DNA of 64,000 bases, taken from Acinetobacter pittii ATCC 19004 = CIP 70.29 (lineage in GTDB: Bacteria; Pseudomonadota; Gammaproteobacteria; Pseudomonadales; Moraxellaceae). How positions within the stretch are numbered: the stretch's first letter is position 1; each line of letters begins with the position of its first letter. Location: NCBI RefSeq assembly GCF_000369045.1, contig NZ_KB849789.1, positions 399,702 to 463,701 on the forward strand, written 5' to 3'. The notes beneath the pieces were generated by a model. It saw only the letters and a program-made list of their open reading frames with translations, ran no database searches and had not been told where the DNA came from. Both the position numbers and the translations under genes were made by a program. This document shows, piece by piece, positions 8,285 to 16,108 of the stretch.

Positions 8285-8322
8285 AAAAAAAAGCCTTGCA
8301 TCTATGATTTATAGAGCAAGGC
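8285..8322 (-). terminator. Terminator after zapA
   Basis: Stem GCCTTGC/GCAAGGC (8293-8322), followed on the minus strand by eight Us (8292-8285). It separates the zapA operon from the 6S RNA promoter. Confidence 0.85.
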
Positions 8323-8344
8323 ATTTTGTGGTAATCAAAGCTTG

Positions 8345-8629
8345 TTAAATAACCTGTTCCACATCTTCTAAAATCGCTTGCAGTAGGCGTTCACAGTGAG
8401 TGTATTCCTGCAAAGATTTATTAAGGCTTAGCACCTCTTGAGTTAACTGTAGAGCAACCATAATGACTAGTTTGTTGTGCTCAACACGTGGGGCACTACG
8501 GCGCATGTCATTAAATTTCTCATTGAGAAGTTGTGCAGCGCGTTCAAGTTCATCTTTTTTATCTGAGGTAGTCGCGAGTCTAAAAGTCTGCTCAATTAGC
8601 CTAAGCTCTACCATGACTTGTTCACTCAT
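8345..8629 (-). CDS. zapA: Cell division protein ZapA
   Basis: A 94-residue cytoplasmic protein that binds and bundles FtsZ filaments at the division ring. The sequence shows the ZapA layout: N-terminal beta strand region (VELRLIEQTFRL), LNEKFNDMR helix and long C-terminal coiled coil. Its ATG overlaps the stop of the upstream coiled-coil gene by four bases (ATGA), implying translational coupling. Position next to 6S RNA and ygfB matches the E. coli arrangement. Confidence 0.9.
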   Translation of the reverse strand: MSEQVMVELRLIEQTFRLATTSDKKDELERAAQLLNEKFNDMRRSAPRVEHNKLVIMVALQLTQEVLSLNKSLQEYTHCERLLQAILEDVEQVI

Positions 8630-9186
8630 GATTGGATCTCCTCACCAGTTTCAGCATTAGGATGGGCAAGTTGCTGGATTTCTTGAGCGTGTTGATCTTG
8701 AGCAGTGCCTAAAATTCCTAAACGCTGAATAATGGCTTCAACTTTTGATTTGGCAAGCTCATTTTTTTGTAACAAACGGTCACGATCTTGTTGTAAATCA
8801 TGCAGCTCTTGTTGGGTTTGACGCTGGTGGGCTTGTAACTTCTCTTTTGCAACACGTAATTCATTTCGTTCTGCAAGAATTTCTTGAAAACGATTTTTTA
8901 AATCAGTCGTACTTTTTTCTAATCGGCTATAACGTTCGGCAAGTGTGTTAGCATCTTGATTCAATTGTTGAAATTGACCTTTTAACTGAGAAAGTTGCTC
9001 AGTTACCGACTCAATTTCCTCTTGTTTTTTAGTGATAATACTATTTTTTTGCACAACTTGTGCGTGATGCTCTGTTTCAGCCAGTTCTTTAGCTTCTGAG
9101 AGTGCCGCATGTTCACTCTCTAAATGATGTAAGCGTGTTTTTAAAACGCTAATATGCGCTTGTAGCCGCTGTAATTGTTCTAACAT
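8626..9186 (-). CDS. Coiled-coil protein encoded upstream of zapA
   Basis: A 186-residue, almost fully helical, Gln- and Glu-rich protein with heptad patterns from about residue 1 to 165 and no signal peptide or membrane segment. I start at the ATG at 9186 (MLEQLQRLQAH); a TTG 14 codons upstream would add a hydrophobic stretch and is less likely. It is translationally coupled to zapA. Many gammaproteobacteria have a short coiled-coil ORF here (TIGR02449-like, about 65 residues), and this one is much longer. A role in division beside ZapA is inference from the coupling. Confidence 0.7.
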   Translation of the reverse strand: MLEQLQRLQAHISVLKTRLHHLESEHAALSEAKELAETEHHAQVVQKNSIITKKQEEIESVTEQLSQLKGQFQQLNQDANTLAERYSRLEKSTTDLKNRFQEILAERNELRVAKEKLQAHQRQTQQELHDLQQDRDRLLQKNELAKSKVEAIIQRLGILGTAQDQHAQEIQQLAHPNAETGEEIQS

Positions 9187-9250
9187 AACGAGGTCGCACA
9201 GAATTGCAATCAAAGGTAATATATACAAAGTATAGAGATTGGATAAACGA

Positions 9251-9880
9251 ATGCAAGACGATATTTCAGGCTGGACAGATTGGAACGCTCATTTTGAAGG
9301 AATTGAAGAAATTTCAAGCCCTAGTGAGTTACATGGTCTATTAACAGGTATTGTTTGTGTGACAGAAGCACCTACGCGTGAAGAATGGTCACAAATTTTA
9401 ACAACCCTTAATGTGCCAGAGTTAAGTGAAGATGCTTTAGCGCTTTTGACTGACGAAGCAGAAGATGTGGTTCATGCTTTATCTGAAGATGAATTAGATT
9501 ATTTACCAATGCTTCCAGATGATGAACATCTACTTCAAGAGCGTGTGCAAGCATTATCTGATTGGTGTGCGGGTGTTGTATTAGGTTTCGGTTTGGCATC
9601 GGGTCATGTTCGTAGTGATGAGCGCGAATTGATTGAACACCTTCAAGATGTTGCAGCAGTTGAATTTGAAGATTCTGACAATGATGAGGAAGGTGAAAGC
9701 AGTTACGAAGAATTGTATGAATTTGTACGCTTAATCCCTGTAAGCTTGTCGATTGGTAGAAAAAAAATCACTGTAGCTGAAAGTTCATTATTGAAAAACT
9801 TTCATGCAAAAAGTAAAACTGCGGCTCTAGGTACAGATCAGAATATTGTAGAAATGTTCACACCACATCGTCCAAGCTAA
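9251..9880 (+). CDS. ygfB: UPF0149 (YecA/YgfB) family protein
   Basis: A 209-residue acidic cytoplasmic protein of the UPF0149 family. Family motifs are visible: SELHGLLTG near the start and WCAGVVLGFGLA in the middle, then the conserved EDSD...SSYEELYEFVR region. I start at the ATG at 9251, since the longer form uses TTG. YgfB in Pseudomonas modulates ampDh3 and beta-lactamase expression through the regulator AlpA; whether that applies here is unknown. It is divergent from the zapA operon and heads ygfB-pepP-ubiH-ubiI, an order shared with E. coli. Confidence 0.88.
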   Translation: MQDDISGWTDWNAHFEGIEEISSPSELHGLLTGIVCVTEAPTREEWSQILTTLNVPELSEDALALLTDEAEDVVHALSEDELDYLPMLPDDEHLLQERVQALSDWCAGVVLGFGLASGHVRSDERELIEHLQDVAAVEFEDSDNDEEGESSYEELYEFVRLIPVSLSIGRKKITVAESSLLKNFHAKSKTAALGTDQNIVEMFTPHRPS

Positions 9881-9947
9881 TTGAGGCGATGTGTTATTGG
9901 TTGTATTTTATTTTTTGACTTTAAAATTCTAAATCAAGTAGATCATT

Positions 9948-11270
9948 ATGAAATTGCCTCAAGCTGATTTTCAACATCGTAGAGACCGTTTAGCAGAAAA
10001 AATGGGTCCTAACAGTATTGCAATTATTGCAACGCGTGAGGAGATGTACCGTAATCGTGATGCGGATTATAAATTCCGTGCCGATAGTAGTTTTTTCTAT
10101 TTGACGGGCTTTGCTGAGCCTGAAGCAGTTGCAGTTATTGAAACTTTTGAGGATGTAACTGACTATAGCTATAGTCTTTTCTGCCGTGAACGTAACCGTG
10201 AGATGGAAATCTGGAATGGTTACCGTGCCGGAATTGACGGTGCAATCGAAGACTATGATGCAGATGAAGCCTATGCAATTGATCTGCTTGATGAAGAAAT
10301 TATTGAAAAGTTATTAAATAAAGAGCGTCTTTATTATCGAATCGGACACAATGCTGCGTTTGATGCACGAGTGAGCCAGTGGATTAAAAAAGCAGATGCT
10401 GAGCATCGACATCAAGGTGCTCCAGCTCAACTGGTACAGCTCGACCGTATTGTCGATGAAATGCGGTTAATCAAGTCACCACAAGAACTTGAGCTGATGC
10501 AAATTGCTTCAAAAATTAGTGCTCAGGCACATACTCGTGCAATGCAAACTGTTCGCCCTGGCATGATGGAATATGCACTAGAAGCCGAGCTCAATTATAT
10601 ATTTGGGCAAAACGGATGTGTGCCTTCTTACAACAGTATTGTTGGTGGTGGGGCTAATGCTTGTATTTTGCACTATGTTGAAAATAACCAACCTCTTAAA
10701 GACGGTGATTTAGTCTTAATTGATGCTGCATGTGAATATGAGTTCTATGCATCAGATATTACCCGTACTTTTCCGGTAAATGGTAAATTTAGTGCTGAGC
10801 AAAAAGCATTATATGAAGTTGTCTTGGCTTCTCAATATGCGGCAATTGATGCAGTACGCATTGGTAATTCGTACCGTGAGCCTCATGAAGTAGCAGTTAA
10901 AATTTTAACCGAAGGCTTAGTGGATTTAGGTCTGCTCAACGGGGATATTAACGAACTTATCGAAACCGAAGCATACCGTCAATTTTATATGCATGGTACA
11001 GGTCATTGGTTAGGAATGGATGTACATGATGTCGGGTCTTACAAAAAAGGTGAAGACTGGCGTCAATATGAAGAAGGTATGGTCGTTACCGTTGAACCAG
11101 GCCTATACATTGCACCAGACGATGAAACTGTAGATAAAAAATGGCGTGGTATTGGTATTCGTATTGAAGATGATGTGGTCGCAACATCAAAAGGTCCGCG
11201 AGTTTTAACTGCTGATGTAGTTAAAAATATTGCAGATATTGAACATTTAATGGCGCAAGCTAAATCATAA
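9948..11270 (+). CDS. pepP: Xaa-Pro aminopeptidase PepP
   Basis: A 440-residue cytoplasmic metallopeptidase (M24B) that removes N-terminal residues preceding proline. The N-terminal creatinase-like domain (about 1-170) is followed by a pita-bread catalytic domain. Metal ligands are visible as LIDAACEYEFYASDITRTF (two Asp), HGTGHWLGMDVHD (His), VEPGLYI (Glu) and RIEDD (Glu). The length matches E. coli PepP (441). It lies 67 bp after ygfB and 31 bp before ubiH, consistent with one operon. Confidence 0.95.
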   Translation: MKLPQADFQHRRDRLAEKMGPNSIAIIATREEMYRNRDADYKFRADSSFFYLTGFAEPEAVAVIETFEDVTDYSYSLFCRERNREMEIWNGYRAGIDGAIEDYDADEAYAIDLLDEEIIEKLLNKERLYYRIGHNAAFDARVSQWIKKADAEHRHQGAPAQLVQLDRIVDEMRLIKSPQELELMQIASKISAQAHTRAMQTVRPGMMEYALEAELNYIFGQNGCVPSYNSIVGGGANACILHYVENNQPLKDGDLVLIDAACEYEFYASDITRTFPVNGKFSAEQKALYEVVLASQYAAIDAVRIGNSYREPHEVAVKILTEGLVDLGLLNGDINELIETEAYRQFYMHGTGHWLGMDVHDVGSYKKGEDWRQYEEGMVVTVEPGLYIAPDDETVDKKWRGIGIRIEDDVVATSKGPRVLTADVVKNIADIEHLMAQAKS

Positions 11271-11301
11271 TTAAACGTATTCGCCAAAGGAGCACAACTC
11301 G

Positions 11302-12510
11302 ATGCAACAACAAGTGATTATTGTAGGTGGGGGAATGGTTGGACTTAGCCTTTCACTCATGCTGGCGAAGGCTAATATTGCAGTAAAGCTGTTAGAAGCT
11401 GTGAAATACCCAAACTATGATGATCAAAATGTTGCCCCTTATCATTCCAGTTTCGATGCGCGTAATACGGCTTTATCGCGTCGTAGCGTCCAGATTTATC
11501 AGAAGCTGGGGTTATGGGATGCATTACAGCAGCACGCGACTCCAATTCTACAAGTTCACATTACTGAACAAGGTAGTTTTGGTAAGGCACGATTAATTGC
11601 AGAACAAGAAAAAGTCGAAAGCTTTGGGCAGGTGATTGAAAATGCTTGGTTGGGTCGTGTTTTATTGACTCAAGTACGTCAGCAGCCTTTGATTGAGCTG
11701 ATTGATGGCGTTCAAGTGACTGCTTTAACTCAAGATGCTGAGCAAGTACATATTGAGGCCAAGCGTGGTGATGAAGTTTTAAAACTTGAGTCAAAGCTAT
11801 TAATTGCCGCAGATGGACGTGACTCTTTCTGTCGTCAGGCAATTGGCGTCGGTGTTGATGTTCATGATTATGATCAGGTTGCAATTGTCACTACTGTTCA
11901 GACTTCAAAACCCCATGAACAAGTCGGTTTTGAGCGTTTTAGTGCATTAGGTCCTTTAGCTTTATTGCCTTTACCGGGCGAATATCGCCGTTCGGTTGTA
12001 TGGCCTGTTAAAAAAGGCACTGAAGGTGAGTGGTTAGGTGAAGAAAACGACCAACACTTTTTAGATGCTTTGCAAAAAACCTATGGTGACAGAGCGGGTA
12101 AATTTGAAAAAACCGGCAGACGTTTTAGCTATCCACTTTCACAAGTGCTCGCACATAAACAAGCTGTAGGTCGCGTTATTTTAATGGGTAATGCGGCGCA
12201 TACAATCCATCCTGTTGCAGGACAGGGCTTTAACCTATGCCTACGTGATGCGGATGTTTTAGTACGTTATTTAGTAAACCAGCTAACCGCTTCTGACGAT
12301 ATCGGTAACCCAGATAATTTACTGGCCTATGAACAAGCCCGTTTGTCAGATCAACAGCGAGTAATTAAGTTCTGTGACACAGTGGTTCGTGGTTTTAGTA
12401 ACCAAAATCCATTATTAAAATTAATTCGTAATACGGGATTAATTGCATTTGATGTCATTCCAGGTATTAAGCCACTGGTAGCGAACTATGCAATGGGGTT
12501 AAAAGCATGA
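11302..12510 (+). CDS. ubiH: 2-octaprenyl-6-methoxyphenol hydroxylase UbiH
   Basis: A 402-residue class A FAD monooxygenase of ubiquinone biosynthesis (C1 hydroxylation). FAD-binding GGGMVGLSLSLML is at the N-terminus and AADGRDSFCR lies mid-protein. The second FAD motif reads GNAAHTIHPVAGQGFNL; Asn instead of the usual Asp is also seen in E. coli UbiH (GNAAQTLHPIAGQGFN), which supports UbiH over UbiI. The stop overlaps the ubiI start by four bases. AAAGGAG precedes the ATG. Confidence 0.92.
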   Translation: MQQQVIIVGGGMVGLSLSLMLAKANIAVKLLEAVKYPNYDDQNVAPYHSSFDARNTALSRRSVQIYQKLGLWDALQQHATPILQVHITEQGSFGKARLIAEQEKVESFGQVIENAWLGRVLLTQVRQQPLIELIDGVQVTALTQDAEQVHIEAKRGDEVLKLESKLLIAADGRDSFCRQAIGVGVDVHDYDQVAIVTTVQTSKPHEQVGFERFSALGPLALLPLPGEYRRSVVWPVKKGTEGEWLGEENDQHFLDALQKTYGDRAGKFEKTGRRFSYPLSQVLAHKQAVGRVILMGNAAHTIHPVAGQGFNLCLRDADVLVRYLVNQLTASDDIGNPDNLLAYEQARLSDQQRVIKFCDTVVRGFSNQNPLLKLIRNTGLIAFDVIPGIKPLVANYAMGLKA

Positions 12511-13739
12511 GTGAAATACTAGATGTTGTCATTGTTGGTGGTGGACTGGTTGGTGGTTTAACAGCTTTATTACTTGCCCAAGGTGGTGTACAGCCTACTG
12601 TGCTTGATGCTGCTCCTGTACTGGATGTTGAAAAAACACTAAGTGTGATGAACCCGCGTGTTTTAGCACTGAGCCAAGCGACCATTCATTTACTTAAAAC
12701 TGTCAATGTTTGGGATGATCTAGCACGTCAAATGCCATATACAGGCATGCAAGTGTGGAATCTGAATGGCTATGGTGAAATTAATTTTGGCCACGAGTCC
12801 GTACAAAGACCAATGCCAGAACAGTCCTTAGGTTCTATGGTTGAGCCAAGTGTATTGAATGTTGCTATTCAACAAAAAATGCTTGAGCAGTTAACAGATT
12901 ATCGCACTCAAGTTCGCGTGACTCACATTGAGCAGGGTGTTGGTTGTTGGCATATTCAATTGGCAGATGGTACGACACTTAAAACAAAACTGCTGATTGG
13001 TGCAGATGGTGCCAATTCATTTGTACGAGAACAGGCCTTTATTGACCTAGATGTCTTAGATTACAAGCAAGCAGCTATTAGTTGTGCCATTAAAACATCT
13101 AAACCCCACAATCATGTTGCTCGTCAAATTTTCTTACCTACAGGGCCTTTAGCTTATTTGCCGATGGCTAGTCTTGAAGAAAGTGAAAATGGCTACTGGC
13201 AGTCAATTGTCTGGACACTACCTGATGATTATGCCGATGAATATTCTGCTTTAACCGATCATGAATTTATGCAGCTTTTAACTCGTGAAAGCCAACATAT
13301 GTTGGGTGAAGTGTTAGATGTACGTTCAAGAGCCCAATTCCCGCTCAAAGCGCGCGCCGCAAAACAGTATGTGAAAGCTGGTTTAGCTTTAATTGGGGAT
13401 GCAGCACATGTTATCCATCCACTTGCTGGACAAGGGGTAAATATTGGTTGTTTAGATGCGGCTGTACTCTGTGATGCATTACTACATGATTTAGCGCGTG
13501 GCGTATGGGCAAATGAACAGACATTGTTGCGTTATGAGCATCGCCGTAAAGGCCAGAATGATGCAATGATGCATAGCATGTCGGCAATTGGCTGGTTGGA
13601 AAGTAGTGAGCTATTTCCATTGATTTGGGCTCGGAATGTGGGACTCAAGCAAGTTGAACAAATTTCCTTCTTAAAAGAGCGTTTTATGCAACAAGCAAAC
13701 GGTTTAGGGTCTTTACAAAACACCCAGTATAGTCGTTAA
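12507..13739 (+). CDS. ubiI: 2-octaprenylphenol hydroxylase UbiI (VisC)
   Basis: A 410-residue FAD monooxygenase paralogous to UbiH and catalysing C5 hydroxylation of the ubiquinone ring. It shows GGGLVGGLTALLLA, then GADGANSFVR, and the second motif GDAAHVIHPLAGQGVNIG with the standard Asp. It follows ubiH with a four-base overlap, as in E. coli. The assignment of UbiI rather than UbiF rests on gene order and the GDAAH motif. An AT-rich hairpin with a T-run after the stop (13775-13795) may terminate the operon. Confidence 0.9.
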   Translation: MSEILDVVIVGGGLVGGLTALLLAQGGVQPTVLDAAPVLDVEKTLSVMNPRVLALSQATIHLLKTVNVWDDLARQMPYTGMQVWNLNGYGEINFGHESVQRPMPEQSLGSMVEPSVLNVAIQQKMLEQLTDYRTQVRVTHIEQGVGCWHIQLADGTTLKTKLLIGADGANSFVREQAFIDLDVLDYKQAAISCAIKTSKPHNHVARQIFLPTGPLAYLPMASLEESENGYWQSIVWTLPDDYADEYSALTDHEFMQLLTRESQHMLGEVLDVRSRAQFPLKARAAKQYVKAGLALIGDAAHVIHPLAGQGVNIGCLDAAVLCDALLHDLARGVWANEQTLLRYEHRRKGQNDAMMHSMSAIGWLESSELFPLIWARNVGLKQVEQISFLKERFMQQANGLGSLQNTQYSR

Positions 13740-13774
13740 AATAATTACGAAGTTTATGCTCTACTGGTCTAAAT

Positions 13775-13795
13775 AAATATCAGTAGATATTTTTT
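13775..13795 (+). terminator. Probable weak terminator after ubiI
   Basis: A 7-bp AT-rich stem AAATATC/GATATTT (13775-13792) with an AGTA loop is followed by a short T-run, 35 bp after the ubiI stop. Confidence 0.5.
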
Positions 13796-13946
13796 AAACA
13801 ATCATTTATATATCATTACCAATTGGGTTGAAAAAGATACACATTTGACCAATTTGGCTCTTTGCTAAATGCAAAGAGATTGCTAAATTTCTGAGGTCTT
13901 AGAACCATAGCGATGATGCAATAGAAATCATTCTGGGGAGTGAAAA

Positions 13947-14198
13947 ATGTCAGATATCAATGATTATGAAGATGCAGAAGATTCTGCTGTAGATGAAGAT
14001 GAAGCGAAGGCAGCTGAAAGCGGTGCAGCTGATGAAGAAGCAAGCAGTATTAATGATACTGATATTGCTGAGGCAGAAACACTGACTGTGACTGCTAAGC
14101 AAAAACAGCGCCAAGCGCTGGAAGATGAAGTTGCCGCATTTTTAGCTCGAGGGGGGAGAATTACCGAAGTTCCTCCAGATGAACATAGCGACCATTAA
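13947..14198 (+). CDS. SutA-like RNA polymerase-binding transcription factor
   Basis: An 83-residue strongly acidic protein. Residues 1-50 are a disordered Asp/Glu/Ala-rich tail; the C-terminal part holds AKQKQRQALEDEVAAFLARGG followed by a RITEVPP segment. This arrangement closely resembles Pseudomonas aeruginosa SutA (VEAKQKERDALARAMEEFL, SRGGKVQEI), a small acidic protein that binds the RNA polymerase beta subunit and raises rRNA and maintenance-gene transcription in slow growth. The homology is judged from memory of SutA; function here is inferred. GGGGAG precedes the ATG. A strong terminator follows. Confidence 0.7.
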   Translation: MSDINDYEDAEDSAVDEDEAKAAESGAADEEASSINDTDIAEAETLTVTAKQKQRQALEDEVAAFLARGGRITEVPPDEHSDH

Positions 14199-14202
14199 TC
14201 CT

Positions 14203-14232
14203 AAAAAGCATCACATGAGTGATGCTTTTTTT
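14203..14232. terminator. Bidirectional terminator between the sutA-like and merR genes
   Basis: A perfect 12-bp stem AAAAAGCATCAC/GTGATGCTTTTT with an ATGA loop. It carries terminal T-tracts on both strands and sits between two convergent genes. Confidence 0.92.
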
Positions 14233-14236
14233 ATTT

Positions 14237-14638
14237 TTAAAGAGAGTTTTGAAGCTCTCTCAAGATCCCGCACTCATCTACTGTTCGGTTGGTAGAGCAG
14301 TGCTGTTTTAAATCAATCAAAGATTCTTTTAAAAGTAATAATCGTTCGATTTTTTCAGATACTTCTTTTAAGTATTTATCGACTAAATTATCAATTTCTG
14401 TGCAGGCCTGTTTAGGCTGAGTTTTCATTTCCTTTAACGTTTTAATATCAATCAGTGAAATATCTAATTCACGGCAATGCTTAATAAATAAAAGGTCTGC
14501 AAGTGTTTGTTCGGTGTAAACACGATAATTATTTTCTGAGCGCTGAATACGGTCCAGCACACCTACTTTTTCGTAATAACGGATCGTATCAATTGGAATA
14601 TCCGCTTTTTTTGATAATTGACCAATAGAAAAACTCAT
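14237..14638 (-). CDS. MerR-family heavy-metal regulator (CadR/PbrR type)
   Basis: A 133-residue cytoplasmic activator/repressor. The N-terminal winged helix (FSIGQLSKKADIPIDTIRYYEKVGVL) is followed by a dimerisation helix and metal-site cysteines Cys79, Cys114 and Cys123. The spacing of 35 and 9 residues fits the three-Cys site of CadR/PbrR691-type Cd(II)/Pb(II) sensors. The longer reading to 14758 would add 40 non-homologous residues overlapping the divergent gene, so I start at the ATG at 14638. It is divergent from a cation transporter and its start lies at the edge of the shared operator, as expected for autoregulation. Confidence 0.85.
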   Translation of the reverse strand: MSFSIGQLSKKADIPIDTIRYYEKVGVLDRIQRSENNYRVYTEQTLADLLFIKHCRELDISLIDIKTLKEMKTQPKQACTEIDNLVDKYLKEVSEKIERLLLLKESLIDLKQHCSTNRTVDECGILRELQNSL

Positions 14639-14643
14639 AAGAC

Positions 14644-14674
14644 TTGACTCTGGAGCTACTCGAGGGTTTTTAAT
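14644..14674 (+). promoter_or_regulatory. MerR-type promoter/operator with 19-bp spacer
   Basis: TTGACT (14644-14649) and TTTAAT (14669-14674) are separated by 19 bp, the over-long spacing that MerR-family activators correct by DNA distortion. Between them, ACTCTGGAG and CTCGAGGGT form an imperfect dyad (7 of 9 matches), very like the ZntR/CadR operators. It should drive the downstream transporter in response to metal. Confidence 0.85.
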
Positions 14675-14703
14675 CACTATAAAAGAGTTTTTGAGGAAAT
14701 AAA

Positions 14704-15345
14704 ATGGCTGGATGTGGTTGTGCTTCAACATGTTCTCCTTCAAAGAAAGTGAGTCCACGTTTTAGAAAAGCATTATGGATCGCACTTGTGATCAATGCCT
14801 TAATGTTTGTGGTGGAAATATTGGGAGGTTATAAGGCCCAATCTGTTTCACTTTGGGCAGATGCATTGGACTTCGCCGGAGATGCAGCAAACTATGCACT
14901 ATCTTTAGTCGTTCTTTCGATGAGTTTATATTGGCGTGCGACAGCGGCATTAGTTAAAGGAATAACGATGGCGGCTTTCGGTGTTTTTGTCATTGCGAAA
15001 GTGGTCTGGTCGTATTTTTATGGTGTTTCACCCGAACCAATGGTGATGGGGGCAATTGGTGTAATGGCTCTAATTGCTAACGTTTCTGTGGCGCTTATGC
15101 TTTATGCATTTCGTGATGGTGATGCCAACATGCGCTCTGTTTGGTTGTGCAGTAGAAATGACTCAATTGCTAATATTGCTGTAATTTTAGCGGCGGTTGG
15201 GGTATTTGGAACAGGCAGTGTATTTCCCGATTTATTTGTTGCCTTTGTCATTGCATACTTGGGTGTATCTTCTGGCTATGCTGTTATAAAACAGTCACAA
15301 CAAGAAAGAAAACAGGCAAGAGTTATAGTTGCCAGTGAAGCGTAA
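14704..15345 (+). CDS. Short cation-diffusion-facilitator-like metal transporter
   Basis: 213 residues: a Cys-rich N-terminus (MAGCGCASTC) then five or six membrane segments in the inner membrane. The CDF metal-site helices are recognisable as LWADALDFAGDAANY (TM2) and CSRNDSIANIAVIL (TM5). Both deviate from the usual HxxxD pattern, with Asp and Asn replacing His, suggesting altered metal choice. The C-terminal cytoplasmic domain of about 90 residues found in CzcD or ZitB is missing. Pairing with a CadR/PbrR-type regulator through the 19-bp-spacer promoter points to Cd, Pb or Zn export; this is inference. Confidence 0.82.
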   Translation: MAGCGCASTCSPSKKVSPRFRKALWIALVINALMFVVEILGGYKAQSVSLWADALDFAGDAANYALSLVVLSMSLYWRATAALVKGITMAAFGVFVIAKVVWSYFYGVSPEPMVMGAIGVMALIANVSVALMLYAFRDGDANMRSVWLCSRNDSIANIAVILAAVGVFGTGSVFPDLFVAFVIAYLGVSSGYAVIKQSQQERKQARVIVASEA

Positions 15346-15360
15346 TACTAAAGAGTAATA

Positions 15361-15392
15361 AAAAAGGATCTTTTTATGATCCTTTTTTAATT
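15361..15392. terminator. Bidirectional terminator between the CDF transporter and argO
   Basis: A perfect 10-bp stem AAAAAGGATC/GATCCTTTTT between convergent genes, with T-runs on both strands. Confidence 0.9.
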
Positions 15393-15400
15393 TTAAGCCG

Positions 15401-16003
15401 TTAAAACAAGAGGGTTATAGCGATACTCCACATAACGCAACCAATAATGAAATCTAAAATTTTCCAAGCTTTAGGATTGGTAAATAGTGGCTTTAATAAT
15501 CTTGCACCATAGCCCAGACTAAAAAAGAAAACCCAAGAGGCAAGAATGCTGCCCAAAGCAAAACTCACTTTATCTTCAAGCTGAGTTGCAACTGAACCAA
15601 TCAGAACAATAGTGTCTAAATAGACATGAGGATTAAGCCAAGTAAAGGCAAGACAGGTCACTAATGCTTGAGTTAATGTTTGTTTTTGACTGCTATCAAG
15701 GTCCATACTTTGGGTAGTCTTAAATGCAGCATAAAATGCTTTGGCACCATAAACGAATAAAAACGTTGCCCCTAAATATTTAGCCACGGTAATTAAGATA
15801 GGTGATGCCGTCATGATTTCTGCAAAACCTAATACACCACATGCAATTAAAATTGAGTCGGACAGTGCGCAGATTAAACACAACCAGAATACATATTGCT
15901 GTTTAAGCCCTTGTTTGAGGACAAAAGCATTTTGAGCTCCAATTGCTACGATAAGCCCGCTACCAATACCGAAACCTTTAAAAAATATACTAAGAGAGAA
16001 CAT
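15401..16003 (-). CDS. argO: LysE/ArgO-family basic amino-acid exporter
   Basis: A 200-residue inner-membrane protein with six hydrophobic segments and the family start GFGIGSGLIVAIGAQNAFVLKQG, recognised by GAQNAFVLKQG. The LysE/ArgO family exports arginine and lysine. It is divergent from an ArgP-type LysR regulator, the classical arrangement for LysG-LysE and the known regulator of ArgO. Its leader contains a hairpin and U-run directly before the start (see 16016-16042). Confidence 0.88.
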   Translation of the reverse strand: MFSLSIFFKGFGIGSGLIVAIGAQNAFVLKQGLKQQYVFWLCLICALSDSILIACGVLGFAEIMTASPILITVAKYLGATFLFVYGAKAFYAAFKTTQSMDLDSSQKQTLTQALVTCLAFTWLNPHVYLDTIVLIGSVATQLEDKVSFALGSILASWVFFFSLGYGARLLKPLFTNPKAWKILDFIIGCVMWSIAITLLF

Positions 16004-16015
16004 AACAATAAGGTG

Positions 16016-16048
16016 AAAAAATCAGATATGGGAATTATCTGACTTTTT
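16016..16048. promoter_or_regulatory. Dyad with flanking T-runs between argO and argP
   Basis: A perfect TCAGATA/TATCTGA dyad (16022-16042) with a 7-bp gap. On the minus strand it is followed by six Us, 12 bases before argO; on the plus strand by CTTTTT. It could be a LysR-type (ArgP) operator or a terminator-like attenuator in the argO leader. Sequence alone cannot decide. Confidence 0.5.
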
Positions 16049-16074
16049 ATTAAAAAATAAGTAAAATTAAGAAT

Positions 16075-16106
16075 ATTTAGGTTTGGTTAAAAAAAATTTA
16101 GGTTTG
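16075..16106 (+). repeat. Direct repeat phased by two helical turns upstream of argP
   Basis: ATTTAGGTTTG occurs at 16075-16085 and 16096-16106, exactly 21 bp apart. The second copy overlaps the ribosome-binding position of argP. The phasing suggests a protein-binding site, perhaps for ArgP autoregulation. Confidence 0.45.
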
Positions 16107-16108
16107 AT

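Noticed and set aside
14639..14758. N-terminal extension of the MerR regulator
   Set aside because: It overlaps the divergent transporter gene and the operator; MerR proteins start right at the helix-turn-helix.
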